From positions 103,695,443-103,759,442 of the forward strand of contig CM039182.1 of NCBI GenBank assembly GCA_008360975.2: DNA of 64,000 nucleotides. Direction: 5' to 3'. Positions within the stretch are counted from its first letter, which is position 1; each line of letters opens with the position of its first letter. This document shows, piece by piece, positions 63,773 to 64,000 of this stretch. Under the pieces are notes generated by a model. The model was not told the origin of the DNA and made no database searches. It saw only the letters and a program-made list of their open reading frames with translations. This stretch comes from Lichenostomus cassidix (lineage: Eukaryota > Chordata > Aves > Passeriformes > Meliphagidae). Made by a program: the position numbers and the translations under genes.

Positions 63773-64000
63773 TTCCCAATATTAAGTGCAATGAAAAAGG
63801 GTATTCTTCTGTAGAAGTGTTCCTCAAAAGAACCTTGCACCTCAGTCAAATGATGGGCCCTTTTAGTTACACACTGTTGACTTTTTCCAAGGTCTGTCCT
63901 CATCACAGCTATATAAGCCCATTAGAGGCATGCATCTGAGTGTTTTAGGGAATGACTAGACACAGCAAATGATTTCCTATAAATAATTTATTCAATGACT
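63773..64000. other. Window edge, non-coding
   Basis: AT-rich sequence without a recognisable feature. A 61-codon minus frame (63721-63906) starts here and runs into the tandem repeat on its left, so it is not a gene. Confidence 0.45.

Overview
The window looks like AT-rich, CpG-depleted nuclear DNA from a bird, probably a passerine. Nothing bacterial, organellar or phage-like is visible: there are no operons, no ribosome binding sites, and open frames are short and scattered over all six frames. The bird call rests on a thin scatter of 5'-truncated CR1 retroposons. Their 3' ends carry the familiar CR1 tail (a variant of 'ttccaacctnaatgattctatg', or its reverse complement) at about 15155-15718 (+), 37070-37372 (+), 39804-40110 (-) and 47697-48195 (-). 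Older, heavily decayed CR1 pieces of the kind shared among amniotes lie at about 325-1045 (-), 6885-7080 (-), 27300-27432 (+) and 49200-49565 (-). Two LTR-like elements with no internal genes (28194-28678 and about 9221-9595, both minus) fit a bird endogenous retrovirus background. The passerine assignment is weaker than the bird assignment.

Layout. 0-1 kb: ancient CR1 followed by a TA/TG microsatellite. 1.2-9.2 kb: unique AT-rich DNA with one ancient CR1 scrap. 9.2-9.6 kb: LTR-like element. 10.2-10.8 kb: GC-rich, CpG-poor block. 11-15 kb: unique DNA with a 24-bp minisatellite. 15.2-15.7 kb: CR1. 15.7-27 kb: long unique stretch. 27.2-28.7 kb: poly(A) tract, ancient CR1 3' end and the better of the two LTRs. 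28.7-37 kb: unique. 37-40.1 kb: two CR1 copies in opposite orientation. 40-47.6 kb: unique. 47.6-49.6 kb: hairpin, CR1, A-tract and ancient CR1. 51.6-51.9 kb: second GC-rich block. 52-64 kb: unique AT-rich DNA ending in a short tandem repeat.

No protein-coding gene, tRNA, rRNA or CRISPR array could be recognised. The longest open frame (190 codons, 13117-13689) has no recognisable family signature and is about what chance gives in 64 kb of six-frame sequence. The window is best read as a gene desert or the inside of a very large intron. A few short open stretches have a splice acceptor and a donor or stop in workable places (25910-26033 minus; 38127-38176, 43103-43228, 50446-50521 and 51062-51112 plus). 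One 59-codon frame on the minus strand (35660-35839) begins like a secretory signal peptide. I give these as low-confidence leads, not genes. I found no convincing evidence of an undescribed biological system.
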